Of a stretch of DNA of 64,000 nucleotides, positions 11,783 through 22,679 are shown one piece after another. Below the pieces are notes generated by a model. It saw only the letters and a list, made by a program, of their open reading frames with translations. It was not told the origin of the DNA and made no database searches. Each line of letters opens with the position of its first letter. Within the stretch, counting starts at the first letter, position 1. Both the position numbers and the translations under genes were made by a program. Source of the stretch: Amblyomma americanum (lineage: Eukaryota > Arthropoda > Arachnida > Ixodida > Ixodidae); contig NC_135504.1 in the NCBI RefSeq assembly GCF_052857255.1, positions 134,280,929 through 134,344,928 on the forward strand, written 5' to 3'.

Positions 11783-12134
11783 TTTGGGCCACCATGAACT
11801 TTGGGACACAAATGAAAGATACACGTGGAACACGGAACACACTGCTGACTAACAACTTTAACGAAAAGGCGCGGAAGTATATACAGTGGTAAAGGCGGAG
11901 AGAAGGATGGAGAGAAGGCAAAGCGCATGGCGAAAGAAGGCCGCCCCAAAAGCGCATCTAACAACAATCCTTAGAACAGATGACAAAACAGCCGTACAGG
12001 AAAAGCGCCTTTTCACTTGAAATTGTTAGTCAGCAGTGTATTCCGTGTTCCACGTGTCTCTCTTCGTTTGTGTCCCAAAGTTCATGCTGGCCCAAATCAT
12101 GGATTCATACCAACTGGCCCAGAAAAATGCCATT
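11783..12134 (+). mobile_element. Foldback (hairpin) element with tail, flanked by 11-bp repeat
   Basis: Left arm 11783-11859 and right arm 12019-12096 are inverted repeats of about 77 bp with few mismatches, starting TTTGGGCC and containing GGGACACAAA and CACGTGGAACACGGAA. A unique tail of about 38 bp follows (CATACCAACTGGCCCAG at about 12106-12122). The satellite motif TTAGTGCAGGG is present on both sides (11772-11782 and 12135-12145), consistent with an 11-bp target duplication. There is no coding potential. The arm-plus-tail design and the ACCAAC..GCCC tail also occur at 23457 and 62030. Confidence 0.75.
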
Positions 12135-13371
12135 TTAGTGCAGGGTCATTTATACCCTATAAAAAGCAGCCGCTTTGCCGCCACCACCGATAAACCTCCT
12201 TCCTATGGAGCATGTGCTTCCGTGCTGGTGATGAGCCCAGTCGGCCGCAGAACCTCTGCTACAAAATTGAAGAATTTCAACATGTGTCTCTGGTCGGTGT
12301 CACCAAGTCCACTGAATTATCCAGCTTATGGGCTGCTGCTTATATGCTCGTGTAGGCATGATTTCGTTGAGGTCACAGCAGTAGCTCGTCTATAACGCTT
12401 CTCTGGGCTTGCTTCACCGTAGAGCTGGGGCAAGTATTACCTTGAAAAATCAGCCGCTTTGCCGCCACCGGTGATAAACCGCCTTCCTATGAAGCTTGTG
12501 CCTCCGTGCTGGTGATGAGCCCAGTCGGCCACAGAACATGTGCGACAAAAATGAAGAATTTCAACATGTTTCTCTGGTCGGTTCCACCAAGTCCACTGAA
12601 TTATCAAGTAGAAGGTATGCCAGTTATAAGCTCGTGTAGGCATCATTTCGTTGAGGTCACAGCAGTAGCTCGTCTATAACGGTTCTCTGGGCTTGCTTCA
12701 TCTTAGTGCAGGGGCATGCATTCCCTGCATAACGCAGCCGCATTGGCGCCACCGCCGATAAACCGCCTTCCAATGAAGCATGTGCGTCCCTTTTGGTGAT
12801 GAGCCCAGTCGGCCACAGAACCTGTGCGACAAAAATGAATTGCAACTTGTGTCTGGTCGGTGCAACCAACTCCTCTGAATTATCCAGCCGGTGGGTTGCT
12901 GGTATTTTGCTCGTGTAAGCACCATTTGGTTGAGGTCACAGAAGTAGCTCGTCTATAACGGTTCTCTGGGTGCGCTTCATCTTAGTGCAGGGGCACGTAT
13001 TCCTTGCAAATCGCAGCCCCTTTGCCGCCACCACCGATAAACCGCCTACCTATGAGGCATGTGCGTCCGTGCTGGTGATGAGCCCAGTCGGCCACAGAAC
13101 CTCTGCTGAAAAAATGAAGAAACCCAACATGTGTAACTGGTCGGTGCCACCAAGTCCACTGAATTATCCAGCGGATGGGGTGCTGGTTATATGCTCATAA
13201 AGGCATGATTTGGTTGCGGTGATAGCAGAAGCTCGTCAATAACGGTTCTCTGGGCTTGCTTCACCTGTGTGCAGGGGCATGTGTTCCCTGGAAAAAGCAG
13301 CCGCTTTGCCGCCACCACCAATAAACCGCTTTCCTATGAAGCATGTTTGTCCGTGCTGGTGATGAGCCCAG
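12135..13371 (+). repeat. Satellite array, block 4 (last in window)
   Basis: Four to five more 283-bp units. The array stops inside GATGAGCCCAG at 13371, where the 3' end of I-1 begins on the minus strand. No satellite is seen again in the window. Confidence 0.93.
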
Positions 13372-15278
13372 AGTTTGTTTGAGTGTGCTTAGCCTAATTT
13401 GATCACCCTCATACCGATTGTGACTAAATGGCAGAGACTACTATTTTTTTTCAATCGCATGCGTCTCGCAGTCCCTCATTTTATGCGCTAAATGTAAAAC
13501 ATTTTGAGGTAATGCGCTAGTTATGTTTGTGCAGGTAGCGGATTACAGCAACGTATGCCTATATCCGTACATGTGTTGTGATGTTTGTTGTGATGGTTTA
13601 ATTGGTGCACAAGCATTGAAGGCTATCAAGTGCAAACTTGACGTATAAAAAATTATTTTATGCAGGATTTTATAAATGTATGTATACCAGTGGTGGTGTA
13701 ATGCGCCTAAAACGTTATTCATACTACCTAATGCTAACGAAAGATAAATATTGTAGAAACGCTTAATAGTACAGGCTTTAAGGGGGGTGGTGGTAATCTC
13801 AGCGACCATACATGGCGGGGAGAGGATCTCGAAGCGCACAAAAATCACACAAAGACACTAGCTTTCTCCTGAGGAATGAGATAGTGGCTGATTAATATTT
13901 AGTGCTGCCGGTTATAATAAATTTACTATCGTTTATTAAATGTACAGTTTGGTAAAAACAGCTTCTCGCTTTAACAATTAAAAACGCGTGAGAAGTCAAT
14001 AAGCGCATCTTCGCCTAAGTACAATGTTGAATAGAATGATGTGTGTTCATAAAAAACTGCAAACTTGGTTATCCTCAGTGCTTCCAGTCAATTGCACAAA
14101 AATAACACGTCATTTACTGTTTTATCGTCTCCTCGTTCTTCATATAGTCGTTTATGTTGCGTCAGTGTGAAGGGATGTGTAAGGTGTGTGTGCCCAAAAC
14201 GAAGACGGCAGAAAATCACTTCCCTGGTGTGTCCAAGGCTTCAATTCCCCTAAAACTATCTTTGCCCAGTGGAATGTCTTGTTTACTTCGTTGTACCAAG
14301 CGGACTGCCTTTGTATTCTTAATTTAAGATGTGCTTAGCACATGCAAATCATTAAAGGTTATATTTATTTATTTTATTTGCCTCCCACTATCTTGAGGAG
14401 CACGAAGTCTGCTCTCTCGTTGCCTTTAATTCGGACATCACTGAGTACCCAGCCTGGTTTATGTTTTGCCCTTGAGCTTTGGCTATTATTTTGTTACGAA
14501 CGATGTCACTAAGGTCGTTTAAGGTACCATGGTCTCGCTCATTCATTCACTATACATCCATACTCTAAGCTAGAGCGTACTACAGAGCAGTAAATTTGAC
14601 AAAGATGTGCCCTATTGGGCAGGCAGTGCTTCAACGACAGTACTTTAGTATATCCAAGGATCGGAAGGGTATACTTCTTAGCGCGTTTCCGTGCGGTAGG
14701 AAACTAATTTTTTGCTTAAAATTGTGCCTAGAGATTTGTATTAATTTCTAATAGGCAACTGTCTTCATTGAAGTGTCTACTAAGATCTCTCTATAAGCCT
14801 CTTTTCAGAGAGAAAAGAATGGACACTCTTTTCTGCGGACAAAAACTGGAAACCATTTCTGTCTGCCCACGTTCGCTGTTTATTGGTTGCTAACGGTATT
14901 TGTCTTTCACATGCTGATAAGATGGAGGACGTGCCAGTTACCTGAAGACCAACGTGCAGCTTGAGATTATTTTCCAGATAGAATTCATTTTTACAACAAA
15001 GAGGGCTGTGCTCAAAATACCGCCTTGAGGTACTCCGTTTTTCTGAATAAAATTCCCTGGAAGGGTGCAGCCTAGGCCTATATGGAGTGAACGCTTAGAC
15101 AAGAAGGGCTTTAGGCAGTTTAACATGCTGCCGTGGATGCCACGCCCAGCCAGGTACTGTAGAATCCATAACGTCCAGGTGATGTTATACGCCTTTTCTA
15201 AATCGAAATAGACAGCAAGAATGTCTTCGTGTACTGCAAAAGCTGTTTGGGCTGTATTTTAAAGACGTACTCGTCTAG
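13372..15278 (-). pseudogene. I-1: I-group LINE 3' half, decayed, minus strand
   Basis: On the minus strand this aligns with I-3 (33944-39769). At 14938-15126 the reading MLNCLKPFLSKRSLHIGLG and NGVPQGGILS matches RT motifs of I-3, and the AFDT-like block lies just upstream (15130-15240). Remnants of the RNase H C-terminal region (RIGHTHLTH-type block) lie near 14100-14250. The 3' end at 13372-13450 is closely similar to the far end of I-2 in inverted orientation. Many stops are present. The copy is interrupted at 15279 by a SINE and a hAT-like element and resumes at 16709. Confidence 0.75.
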
Positions 15279-15404
15279 GTTTGGTTTGGTTTGGTTTATG
15301 AGGGTTTAACGTCCCAAACCGACTCAGGCTATGAGGGACGGCTTAGTAAAGGGCTCCAGAAGTTTCGACCATCTGTGGTTCTTTAACGTGCACTGGCATC
15401 GCAG
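15279..15404 (-). mobile_element. SINE 3' fragment (Ruka-like), minus strand
   Basis: Minus-strand reading gives the SINE body: CAGTGCACGTTAAAGAACC, GGTCGAAACTTCTGGAGCCC, then GTTTGGGACGTTAAACCC and a CCAAA-repeat tail. The tRNA-like head is absent. The same body is seen at 22440 and 60516. Confidence 0.75.
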
Positions 15405-15448
15405 TAAGACGAACTAATAATTGGTGGTGGTGGAGCGTGTTTTTTTAA

Positions 15449-16708
15449 CAATTTTGGCGGTAACGCGTTACTTTTCCGTTACCTTGGTAACGTACTCGTT
15501 ACCATTTCCGAACTGTCACGAGGTTTTCGTGACGCTGTTGCGCTGCAGGATTCCTCTCGTTAATCTATATTTATGCTCTTCTGAGCTCCCGCCGTCGAAA
15601 CTAAGTGCGTCATGCGGGGACGTTGAAACGATAGACCATTTCATCCTCTACTGCCGGTGGTTTGCACGGCAGAGAATTCAGTTTTTGCAAAATCCTCACG
15701 CTCAATTACGGCTGCCGTTTACTCTTTCCGTCCTCCTCTCCTTCGGTGCAAAGGGCATGCAATTAGGCAGGTGTGTCAGCTTCTCCACAAGTATGTTAAT
15801 GAAACCGGGAGATTTATGTGTTAACTTGTCGATGCCTTTACTTTTCTCTCAAAATTAGTTTCTTCTTCATTAATTCTTTAAAATTTTGTTATTCAATCCG
15901 CACCGCTTTGTTTCCACGTTTTTCATTTATATTTCCTCAAAATGTATCAAAATTCGTGTTTTTTTCCTCTCAGATTCCTCTATATCTATGAGCCGCTGGA
16001 GATAATCCTGGATGAGTTTTTTCCTGTTTGGATCTGAGCCAAACCCTGGCCAATCCCATAACGTCGGCATGTGCCGTCGTTATTGAGGCAACAACAGCAA
16101 CAAAATCACAGATTATCCATAAAGCACTAAACACGTGCACGAACACATATTTACACACATGCCTCACATATCTACCCTGCGCAAACATCTCACACACACC
16201 TCTCTAAAAGAGGCGAAGCATGCCTAGCATTCTGGAACATCACATTTTTTCAGAATTACTGTAAATTTGTTCAGAGTTCAGCACTGTTTTCTTTGTGAAC
16301 TTAGAATTGATGGCGAAGTGACATTTTGCGTTTAATGTCAGATTCAGAAAATGTCTTCACCCTGTGCCACAGAGTTAGAAGACGTTACATCAACTCTACA
16401 GGCAACTTTAAGGCCCTGTAACGTTGCTAAGCTCCTGCTCATTTGTGCAAAGTATTCTCGTTAAATCAGTTTCATGCGAAATATGAGCTTTAAAAAATTG
16501 TTACCCCGAGTTCTTGCCGAGAAGACGCACTGAATAAAATTTGTGGCCATCGAGTAACGGCAATGTAACGTGCGGCAATTTTTTTCGCTGAAGGCTAAGG
16601 TAACGCGTTACCTTTTATGTGGGTAACAAAGGTCGGTGGCTCTTTCCTAGTTTTTTTAGCGTAACGAGTACGGTATTTAGTTACTTTTTTGGTAACGCCA
16701 ACACACTG
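15449..16708. mobile_element. hAT-like DNA transposon remnant
   Basis: The two ends carry inverted, degenerate terminal sequence rich in GTAACGCGTTAC: GGCGGTAACGCGTTACTTTT at the left, and at the right (read inward on the minus strand) CAGTGTGTTGGCGTTACC followed by repeated GTTAC blocks. Ends of the form CAGTGTTGG followed by GTTACT repeats are typical of non-autonomous hAT elements in many animals. It interrupts I-1, whose coding match resumes at about 16730. The left terminus is poorly defined and I see no transposase. It contains a LINE C-terminal fragment. Confidence 0.5.
15535..15860 (+). pseudogene. LINE ORF2 C-terminal (zinc-finger-like) fragment
   Basis: The plus-strand reading contains CGDVETIDHFILYCRWF, then RIQFLQNP, LSFGAKG and a tail. 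This is the Cys/His-rich C-terminal block commonly found after RT in L1/Tx1-, R1- and I-type LINEs. Only this end survives, and the following 16000-16080 (AACCCTGGCCAATCCC) may be its 3' UTR. It lies within the hAT-like remnant. Confidence 0.55.
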
Positions 16709-17000
16709 TTTTTTCAACCAACACTGATGAAGATCTAGAAGCTCGCGGGCGTCTAGTACGAAGCTTAGTCTGATATTCAAGAGACTTATAAAGGATTTTG
16801 CAAGAGAGTTGGTGAAAGGCTATGGGCCTGTAACTTCTATTAGATGTGGGCGATTTTTTGAGCTATGAAAAATGGAACGATAACGGTTTCCTTCAGCCTT
16901 CGGGAATTTTGCCGGATACCCAATCTTTCTTTAAACAATTCTTTGCCAACACCGCCTCAGTGTCCCATTTAAGAGCGTTAGTTGCGGAAGCTTCAAGTGT
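16709..17000 (-). pseudogene. I-1 continued: RT N-terminal part, minus strand
   Basis: The minus-strand translation at 16720-16960 has SLAKSF, NIRLSF, and ARELLDLHQCWLKK, which match I-3 (SCLAKSFESVVNIML, SRELLDIHQCVFKK) across the split made by the hAT-like element. Several stops and frame changes are present. The match fades above about 17000. Confidence 0.7.
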
Positions 17001-17539
17001 TTACATCGATGTGCTCAGCACACGTAGGAGAACACCAAATCTTAACATGCGCGGATGTATCCTTTCCGGAAATATTGCTTCTAAGGCATAAGCAGCGCCA
17101 TCTACGTCACGAATTTTGCACTACTGTTGAGATTTCTAGCTAGCTTCGCTGTTTTCCTGTATACTTCACCGTTATACCTGTCAATAAATCTACAACAGTG
17201 TGCATCACAACACGCCGAATCATTTGAAACATCTGCAGCCCCCTGCAACAAACGGTTCGGCGGTAATGGCCGTCTGAAGGTGTTTGTAATGCATGTTTTG
17301 GTGGCAGAAAGGTAGTCATTGCGAATCCAGTACATATTTCCGGTTTCATCTCAATAAGTGCTTTATCCCCACGGATATGCCAAGTCATTTGCACCACTTC
17401 AAAAATTCTACGCCATACGGGTGGCCGCTAAATTTAATACAATTGGTGAACCATGGGGGTTCCACTTGGATGGCCTCTTTATTGGCACAAATATAACGAT
17501 TCGAAAGTACAGCTATCAGCTGAGGCGTAATGTTCCCAC
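17001..17539. other. Unassigned stretch
   Basis: No protein family is recognisable on either strand. It lies between the RT remnant of I-1 and the L1/Tx1-like fragment and is probably more decayed I-1 sequence. Open frames of 60-85 codons are present on both strands but show no motif. Confidence 0.4.
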
Positions 17540-19040
17540 TGTTGCTAAAGGCACGCTTCTAGTTGTCTCCAGGAACCAGAAGAAGTCGCTACTCTGCCCG
17601 TCGTCCAGGTCGTCCAGGGCCCACGTCGTCGGGTCCTGGGAACAGCTAGCGATGGGCACCCGCTCGCCACCCGCAGATCCTCCAACGCGTCTCGTGGCAC
17701 ACTGTTTCTACCCAGTAGCACTTGAGTGGCGCTCCAAGTCACTACGACGTCATCATCGACGCCGTAGAGGAAATCACTGGCGCTGACAGCATACTGTACC
17801 TCTAGCATCTCGGCGGCGGCAAGTGCCTGGTAAACGTGCAATCACATGTATATGCAACCAAGTCATCAACGTACGGCGCCGTAAACCTCGGAAATCAATG
17901 TGTTCCCGTTGACCAAGTGCGCTCCCCGACCACTTACCGACTGTCCGTTCTGGTCGCGGCATTGACCCCCTACTGCAAGGTACGGGGCATCCAGCAAGTG
18001 GCCTTCAGATAAAATCCGCATAAGTTTACCGGCACGCAGACGGCATGGCTCGAGATGCGGAACCCGGTGCCCAACTTTATGCCTATCCAGGGCCCCAAGG
18101 TCATGGTAGAGTACCGGGGGATCGTCCGCTGCTCCGATGGTGAAGAAGCCACGTGCTGGCCCTGCCACCTCGGACCACTCCTCGGAGGGTGGCATGTACT
18201 TCTGAATTCCCGGTAGGCAAGATGGCTATTTTCTTGCTTTTTATTCTTGCTTTCACTTTCTTGAACATCCTCATGCTAAACGTTCAAGGCTTGCGCAACA
18301 CGGATGAGCAGTGTGAGGTTGTTCCTTTCGCCAAGTCCCATATTATTTATATGCTTTTTGTTCAAGACCGAAGTTTCCGCAACTGGAATTACGTCAGTAA
18401 TTTTAAAAACAAGGTTTGTATTGCGACATTCTTTCCTTTTAGTTACGATAGGAGTCGAGGTGTATGATTCGTCATTTTTAGGCGGTTTACTAGACGGCAG
18501 CCGTTGTTTCTCCGATACAGAAGGCAGAATCATTGTGTTTGACTCCTACTACGGTCAACTAAAAATTCGCTCTCTAAATTATTATGCGCCAGCCGACCAC
18601 TCCTCCCAGACAATTGAAATTTTTTGTTTCGTTACCATCATTTTTGCTTTATGCCCATCCGCTTTTTCTTGCCGGGGACTTCAATAGTGTTTTCGACCTG
18701 GTGCGCTCAAGAGGAAACGGCGCTGTATGGCGCACGCATCCGAGTTGCAACGCGCCATCTCCCTGTTTGGGCTGCACGACGAATGTCGATACCTGAACAG
18801 AGATGCATTCGTACCGACTTGGCGCAGAGCATTCAGCTCCAGCCGGCTATAGCGCGTGTATCTCTACCACGATCGCTTGCACAGAATCGCGAAATGGCGT
18901 TTTCTCGATCTCCCGGCTGACGAAGGGCACATAACTGATCATCGCCCGCTCGCCCTCGCCTGGCATTTACCCGACCGGCCAGGAGAGCGGAGCGGTTTTT
19001 GACGTTTGGACGCTTCCGTTACACAAGACCCACAAAGTTC
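17540..19040 (+). pseudogene. L1/Tx1-like LINE fragment: ORF1 remnant and endonuclease
   Basis: The plus-strand reading at 18050-18140 contains RNPVPNFMPIQGPKVMVEYRG-type sequence with shifts, as in ORF1 proteins that have an RRM-like domain before zinc knuckles; the knuckles are lost. From about 18240 an APE endonuclease starts with LNILMLNVQGLRN, followed by a degraded catalytic Glu block, FFLAGDFNSVFD (about 18665-18700) and a final GHITDHRPLAL (about 18927-18960), which is the catalytic Asp-His block. No RT follows: the fragment ends where I-2 begins. It is GC-richer than its surroundings. The clade assignment is by motif style only. Confidence 0.6.
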
Positions 19041-19044
19041 ACGC

Positions 19045-20128
19045 GGGGTACCGAGTACCGGGCCCGGTACAGAGGCATGTCGCAATTAAATGCAACGAGA
19101 GAGCAGACTTCGGCGTTGGTCAAGCTAGTTAGAAGCAAAGAAAAAAATAAATACACCATTTAAAGATTGCATGAACTAAGCACAATGTATAGTAAGAAAA
19201 AAATGCAGTCCACTTTGCACAATGAAGAAAACAAGAACCACTCAGTAAAGATATTTTTGGGTAAATTCAAGCCTTGCACACTCCGGGGACGTTTCAAGGA
19301 AGGGATTTTCTGCCGTATTCGTATTGGGCACACACACCTTAGACATCCCTTCATACTGACCCAACATAAACGAGTATGTGAAGAACGCGGAGACGAGAGA
19401 ACAGTAAATGACGTTTTATTTTGGTGTAGGAAAGTGGAAACAACGAGGAAAAACAATTTTGCTGTTTTTGTCGATGAATACATGGCATTCCATCGAGCAT
19501 TGCTCTTAGGTGAAGATGCACTTATTGAATTTTCACGTGTTTTTAAGTTTTAAAGAAGCTGTTTGTAACCTACTGTACATTTGATAAACGAAAAACAAAA
19601 TTATTACTACAGACAGAATTAAATGCACACAAGACACTTTCTCCTTCCTGAGAAGACTAAGGTCCTTGTTTGATTTTTTGGCCGCTTCGACATCCTATCC
19701 CCGCCATGTATGGTCGCTGAAATTACCCCACCCTCTTTAAAGCTTGTATTATTAACCATTTCTAAAATTTTTATTCTTCGTTTGCACTAGGTAGTACGAA
19801 ATAACTTTTTAGGCCCCTTACACCACCGCTGTTGTACATACATTTATAAAACCCTGGATAAAAAATTCTTTATACGTCGAGTTTGCACTTGATAGCGTTC
19901 GATGCTTATGCGCTACTAAAACCAGCGCAACACACAACACAACACACCCACGCATACAGGCCTAGGTTGCTGAAATGCACTAGTAACACAAATATAACTA
20001 TCGCATTGTCTCAAAACTTTTTCTATGGATCACTAGGAAAGAATGCTGCGAGTCGCATGCGCTTGAAAAAGGATGGTAGTCTCTGTCATTTCGTCACAAT
20101 AGGTATGAGGGTGATCAATTCAGGGTAA
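19045..20128 (+). pseudogene. I-2: I-group LINE 3' fragment, plus strand (inverted partner of I-1)
   Basis: The plus-strand reading at 19260-19550 gives RIRIGHTHLRH and TQHKRVCEERGDERTVNDVL, which matches the C-terminal Cys/His-like block after RNase H in I-3 (RLRIGHTHLTH...CERCEDELTIHHI). The reverse complement of 19045-20128 follows 13380-14480 closely along its length, including CATACATGGCGGGGA and GGGTGATCAA at its 3' end. It is therefore a second copy of the I-1 subfamily 3' end in opposite orientation. The Cys residues are partly lost. Confidence 0.75.
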
Positions 20129-22429
20129 GCAGTCTAACCAACTGCTGTACCACAGTTTCTATTTGAAAGAAGATAGAACAAAACCATTCAGATTAGATGC
20201 CTCCTTCGTTTTTTCATTTTTTCACCGCCACCTTTTGTGTACTCTTACAAAGACCTTTTTTTTTCGTTCGCTAGTAGAAATTATTCCCGCCCACACTGAA
20301 GCGGACTCTCAAAGGCAGACAGAACACACGAGATTGGAATGTAGCGAGTACGCGTCGTACTATTCCTGCTTTTTTCTAGCTGTGCAGTTGCATATGCAAA
20401 ATTGATGGCGCCATGATTGGCTTATTGGTTCCCACCCGAGGTTTAACAGCCCGATTCTCAGAGTGCAAGTGTACCGAAGAGCGAATACCTTCAGCATATA
20501 GTACGCTTAAGAATGCTTGTACATTAAATGTGAATTTGCTGCAGCATACGGTGAAATAAGCCTTCTTTTGTAACCTTGCTGAAGAAGCTTCTCCGAATCC
20601 TCTGGTTCTTTGATAAGTATTCCGCTAATATTTGCAGGCATTGTGTGCTAAAACTGAGGATAACGTCTACCTCCTGCAATATGCGCGCTTCTGAAAATGG
20701 CAATAGTTTCTTTAACCTGCAGGCTCGCCTAAAACAAGGTTTGTCTCCAGGCGGTTCGCTGAACTTTTCGTGCTGTCACAAGATTTTTGGCAGAAAAGAA
20801 ATTGTCAAGAGCAATAAAGTTTTTATTGCAAGGCATATGTACATAATCGCGCACACAATTGTCATCAACAAGCTCGACTGCATTATGGCAACATTTCACA
20901 AGCTGGCCTATGCAATTAAAAATGCTCTATGTAAACACAATCGCTGATAACATCTGAACGATTCCCGATAGACAGCACTTGTCTCAATATCAGAAATTTC
21001 TTGCGATTGGCCTGGTTTTATGGGCAAAAAGACAACACTCTGTAGATGATGGAGCGAGAAAATGGCGGCTTTCTTTCTCATTGGAGAGAATATCTGGTAA
21101 CTTCACACAAAATTTTCCGCACGGTCGTCTACCATGAGGGTCCAAATCGATACAGTCTTCCTGCACTTCTGATCTATTTTTGGAGACGTGAAGTGCTTGG
21201 GGACAAGGTGTCTGGCGTTACCATTTACTTACTGCCAGGTGAGTTGTTCCGTGATTTGTAGTTGTGCATCTAGCGTCCACATTCTTTCCTGACTGTGTCG
21301 TAGATCTTTTTCACTAGAGAGCATTTAAACGATCTTGAAAATAAAACATACTATGGAATATTTTATGTCTCATTGAATTTGAAATCTACGCATTTCGAAG
21401 TGCAAGTACAAGCGTGTGCTTCACTTAATGAGATTCGTCATCAGTTCATTTTTCATCAAGCTTTTTCCAAGAGAGAAATAGCATATGTACAACAATATCT
21501 ACAATGAGAGCAGCAAACTACTCAAAGCCAGTTTAACACAAAAAAACAGATCACAGAAACACAGATACCCATGCACACACTGAAATGAAGGCAAAGCTTA
21601 GAAATCGACGAAGAGACTGTAGCAGTCAGGTGTTTCTTGAATTTAGTCATAGACCTGTCATTACTGTCACTTATGATTATCTTTAGTGATAGACAAACAG
21701 ATATTGGGAAAATTGCGGCTTTCACGAATCGAGGTATTCGGCTCGTAATGGCGATCCACCATAGAGGGTTTATTTATGATGAGGAAATTCAAACAGAAAG
21801 ATCTCTAATGATACATGCGTACAGCGTAGTGTAGTAAGGTTGTCCGCATACAAGTAATAAAACTGAATCGTTAATTAGAAGACCGCTGCACAACATTACT
21901 GGAGGTACGGAGCGTATTTGTATCCAAAAAACCAGTGTTTGGAAGTTTCATGAAATTCCCAGCACACAGTAAAAACAGCATAGCAATTCGATTATGATTC
22001 TACAAAATACAAGGTCAAAACGGCAATTTCAGCGTGTACAACTTGTACACAAACTGTTTGCGCATGTTGACAGGTAATTTGAGCGCTTCTAATAGCACGT
22101 TATTTAAATGCATGCCAAACTAAGGAATGTGTAAAAGCTTCCCAGACCACAACGTCTAGTTTTCACCTTCATGTTATGTCACTTAGGACGCCTATGAAAA
22201 CACCGACGCTTTGAGAGGTAAGAATGATACTCTTCCTGTCATGTACATATATTTTTATTTTCGGACGCATGGTCACTGCCTCATTACATGTACCCCAAAA
22301 CAGCTGGCAAAACCAGATTAGTAACTTTATTATGAAATATTAGCCTCACAAAGGAGGCTATGAAAGTAGCCAGTAGGAGCTAGCAGCAAAATACACCTAA
22401 TTCATAAACACCCACACTCAAGGACTATG
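20129..22429. other. Unassigned AT-rich intergenic DNA
   Basis: No protein family, RNA gene or clear repeat was recognised. Open frames up to about 120 codons occur (20576-20947) but have no motif and no homologue elsewhere in the window. Confidence 0.5.
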
Positions 22430-22439
22430 CCGCCGCGGT

Positions 22440-22669
22440 GTATCAGAGGTTATGGCGCTCGGCTGCTGACCCGAAAGACGCGAGTTCGATCCCGGCCGCG
22501 GCGGTAGAATTTCGATGAAGGAGAAATTCTAGAGGCCCGTGTACTGTGCGATGTCAGTGCACTTTAATGAACCCCAGGTGGCCGAAATTTCCGGAGCCCT
22601 TCACTAGGGCGTCCCTCGTAGCCTCAGTCGCTTTGGGACGTTAAACCCCAAAAACCATAACCACAACTT
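22440..22669 (+). mobile_element. tRNA-derived SINE (Ruka-like), complete, with target duplication
   Basis: It starts with a tRNA-like head: A-box-like TATCAGAGGTTATGGCGCTC (about 22459-22478) and B box GAGTTCGATCCC (about 22482-22495). The body has CAGTGCACTTTAATGAACCCC and GGCCGAAATTTCCGGAGCCC, and the 3' end is TTTGGGACGTTAAACCCC plus an A/C-rich tail. AAGGACTATG (22430-22439) and AAGAACTATG (22670-22679) flank it, a 10-bp target duplication with one mismatch. It is transcribed by pol III in principle and mobilised by LINE machinery. Confidence 0.88.
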
Positions 22670-22679
22670 AAGAACTATG

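Noticed and set aside
214..13371. Many 60-105 codon open frames on both strands of the satellite
   Set aside because: They recur with the repeat period, start and stop at different places in different units, and have no protein-family motif; they follow from the unit sequence having few stops.
20576..20947. 123-codon open frame
   Set aside because: No motif, no homologue in the window, no codon bias visible by eye; a chance frame in AT-rich DNA is likely.
22440..22520. Possible tRNA gene
   Set aside because: A- and B-box-like sequences are present but are followed by the SINE body and flanked by a 10-bp duplication; it is the head of a SINE. The same holds for 60660-60743 and 9040-9095.
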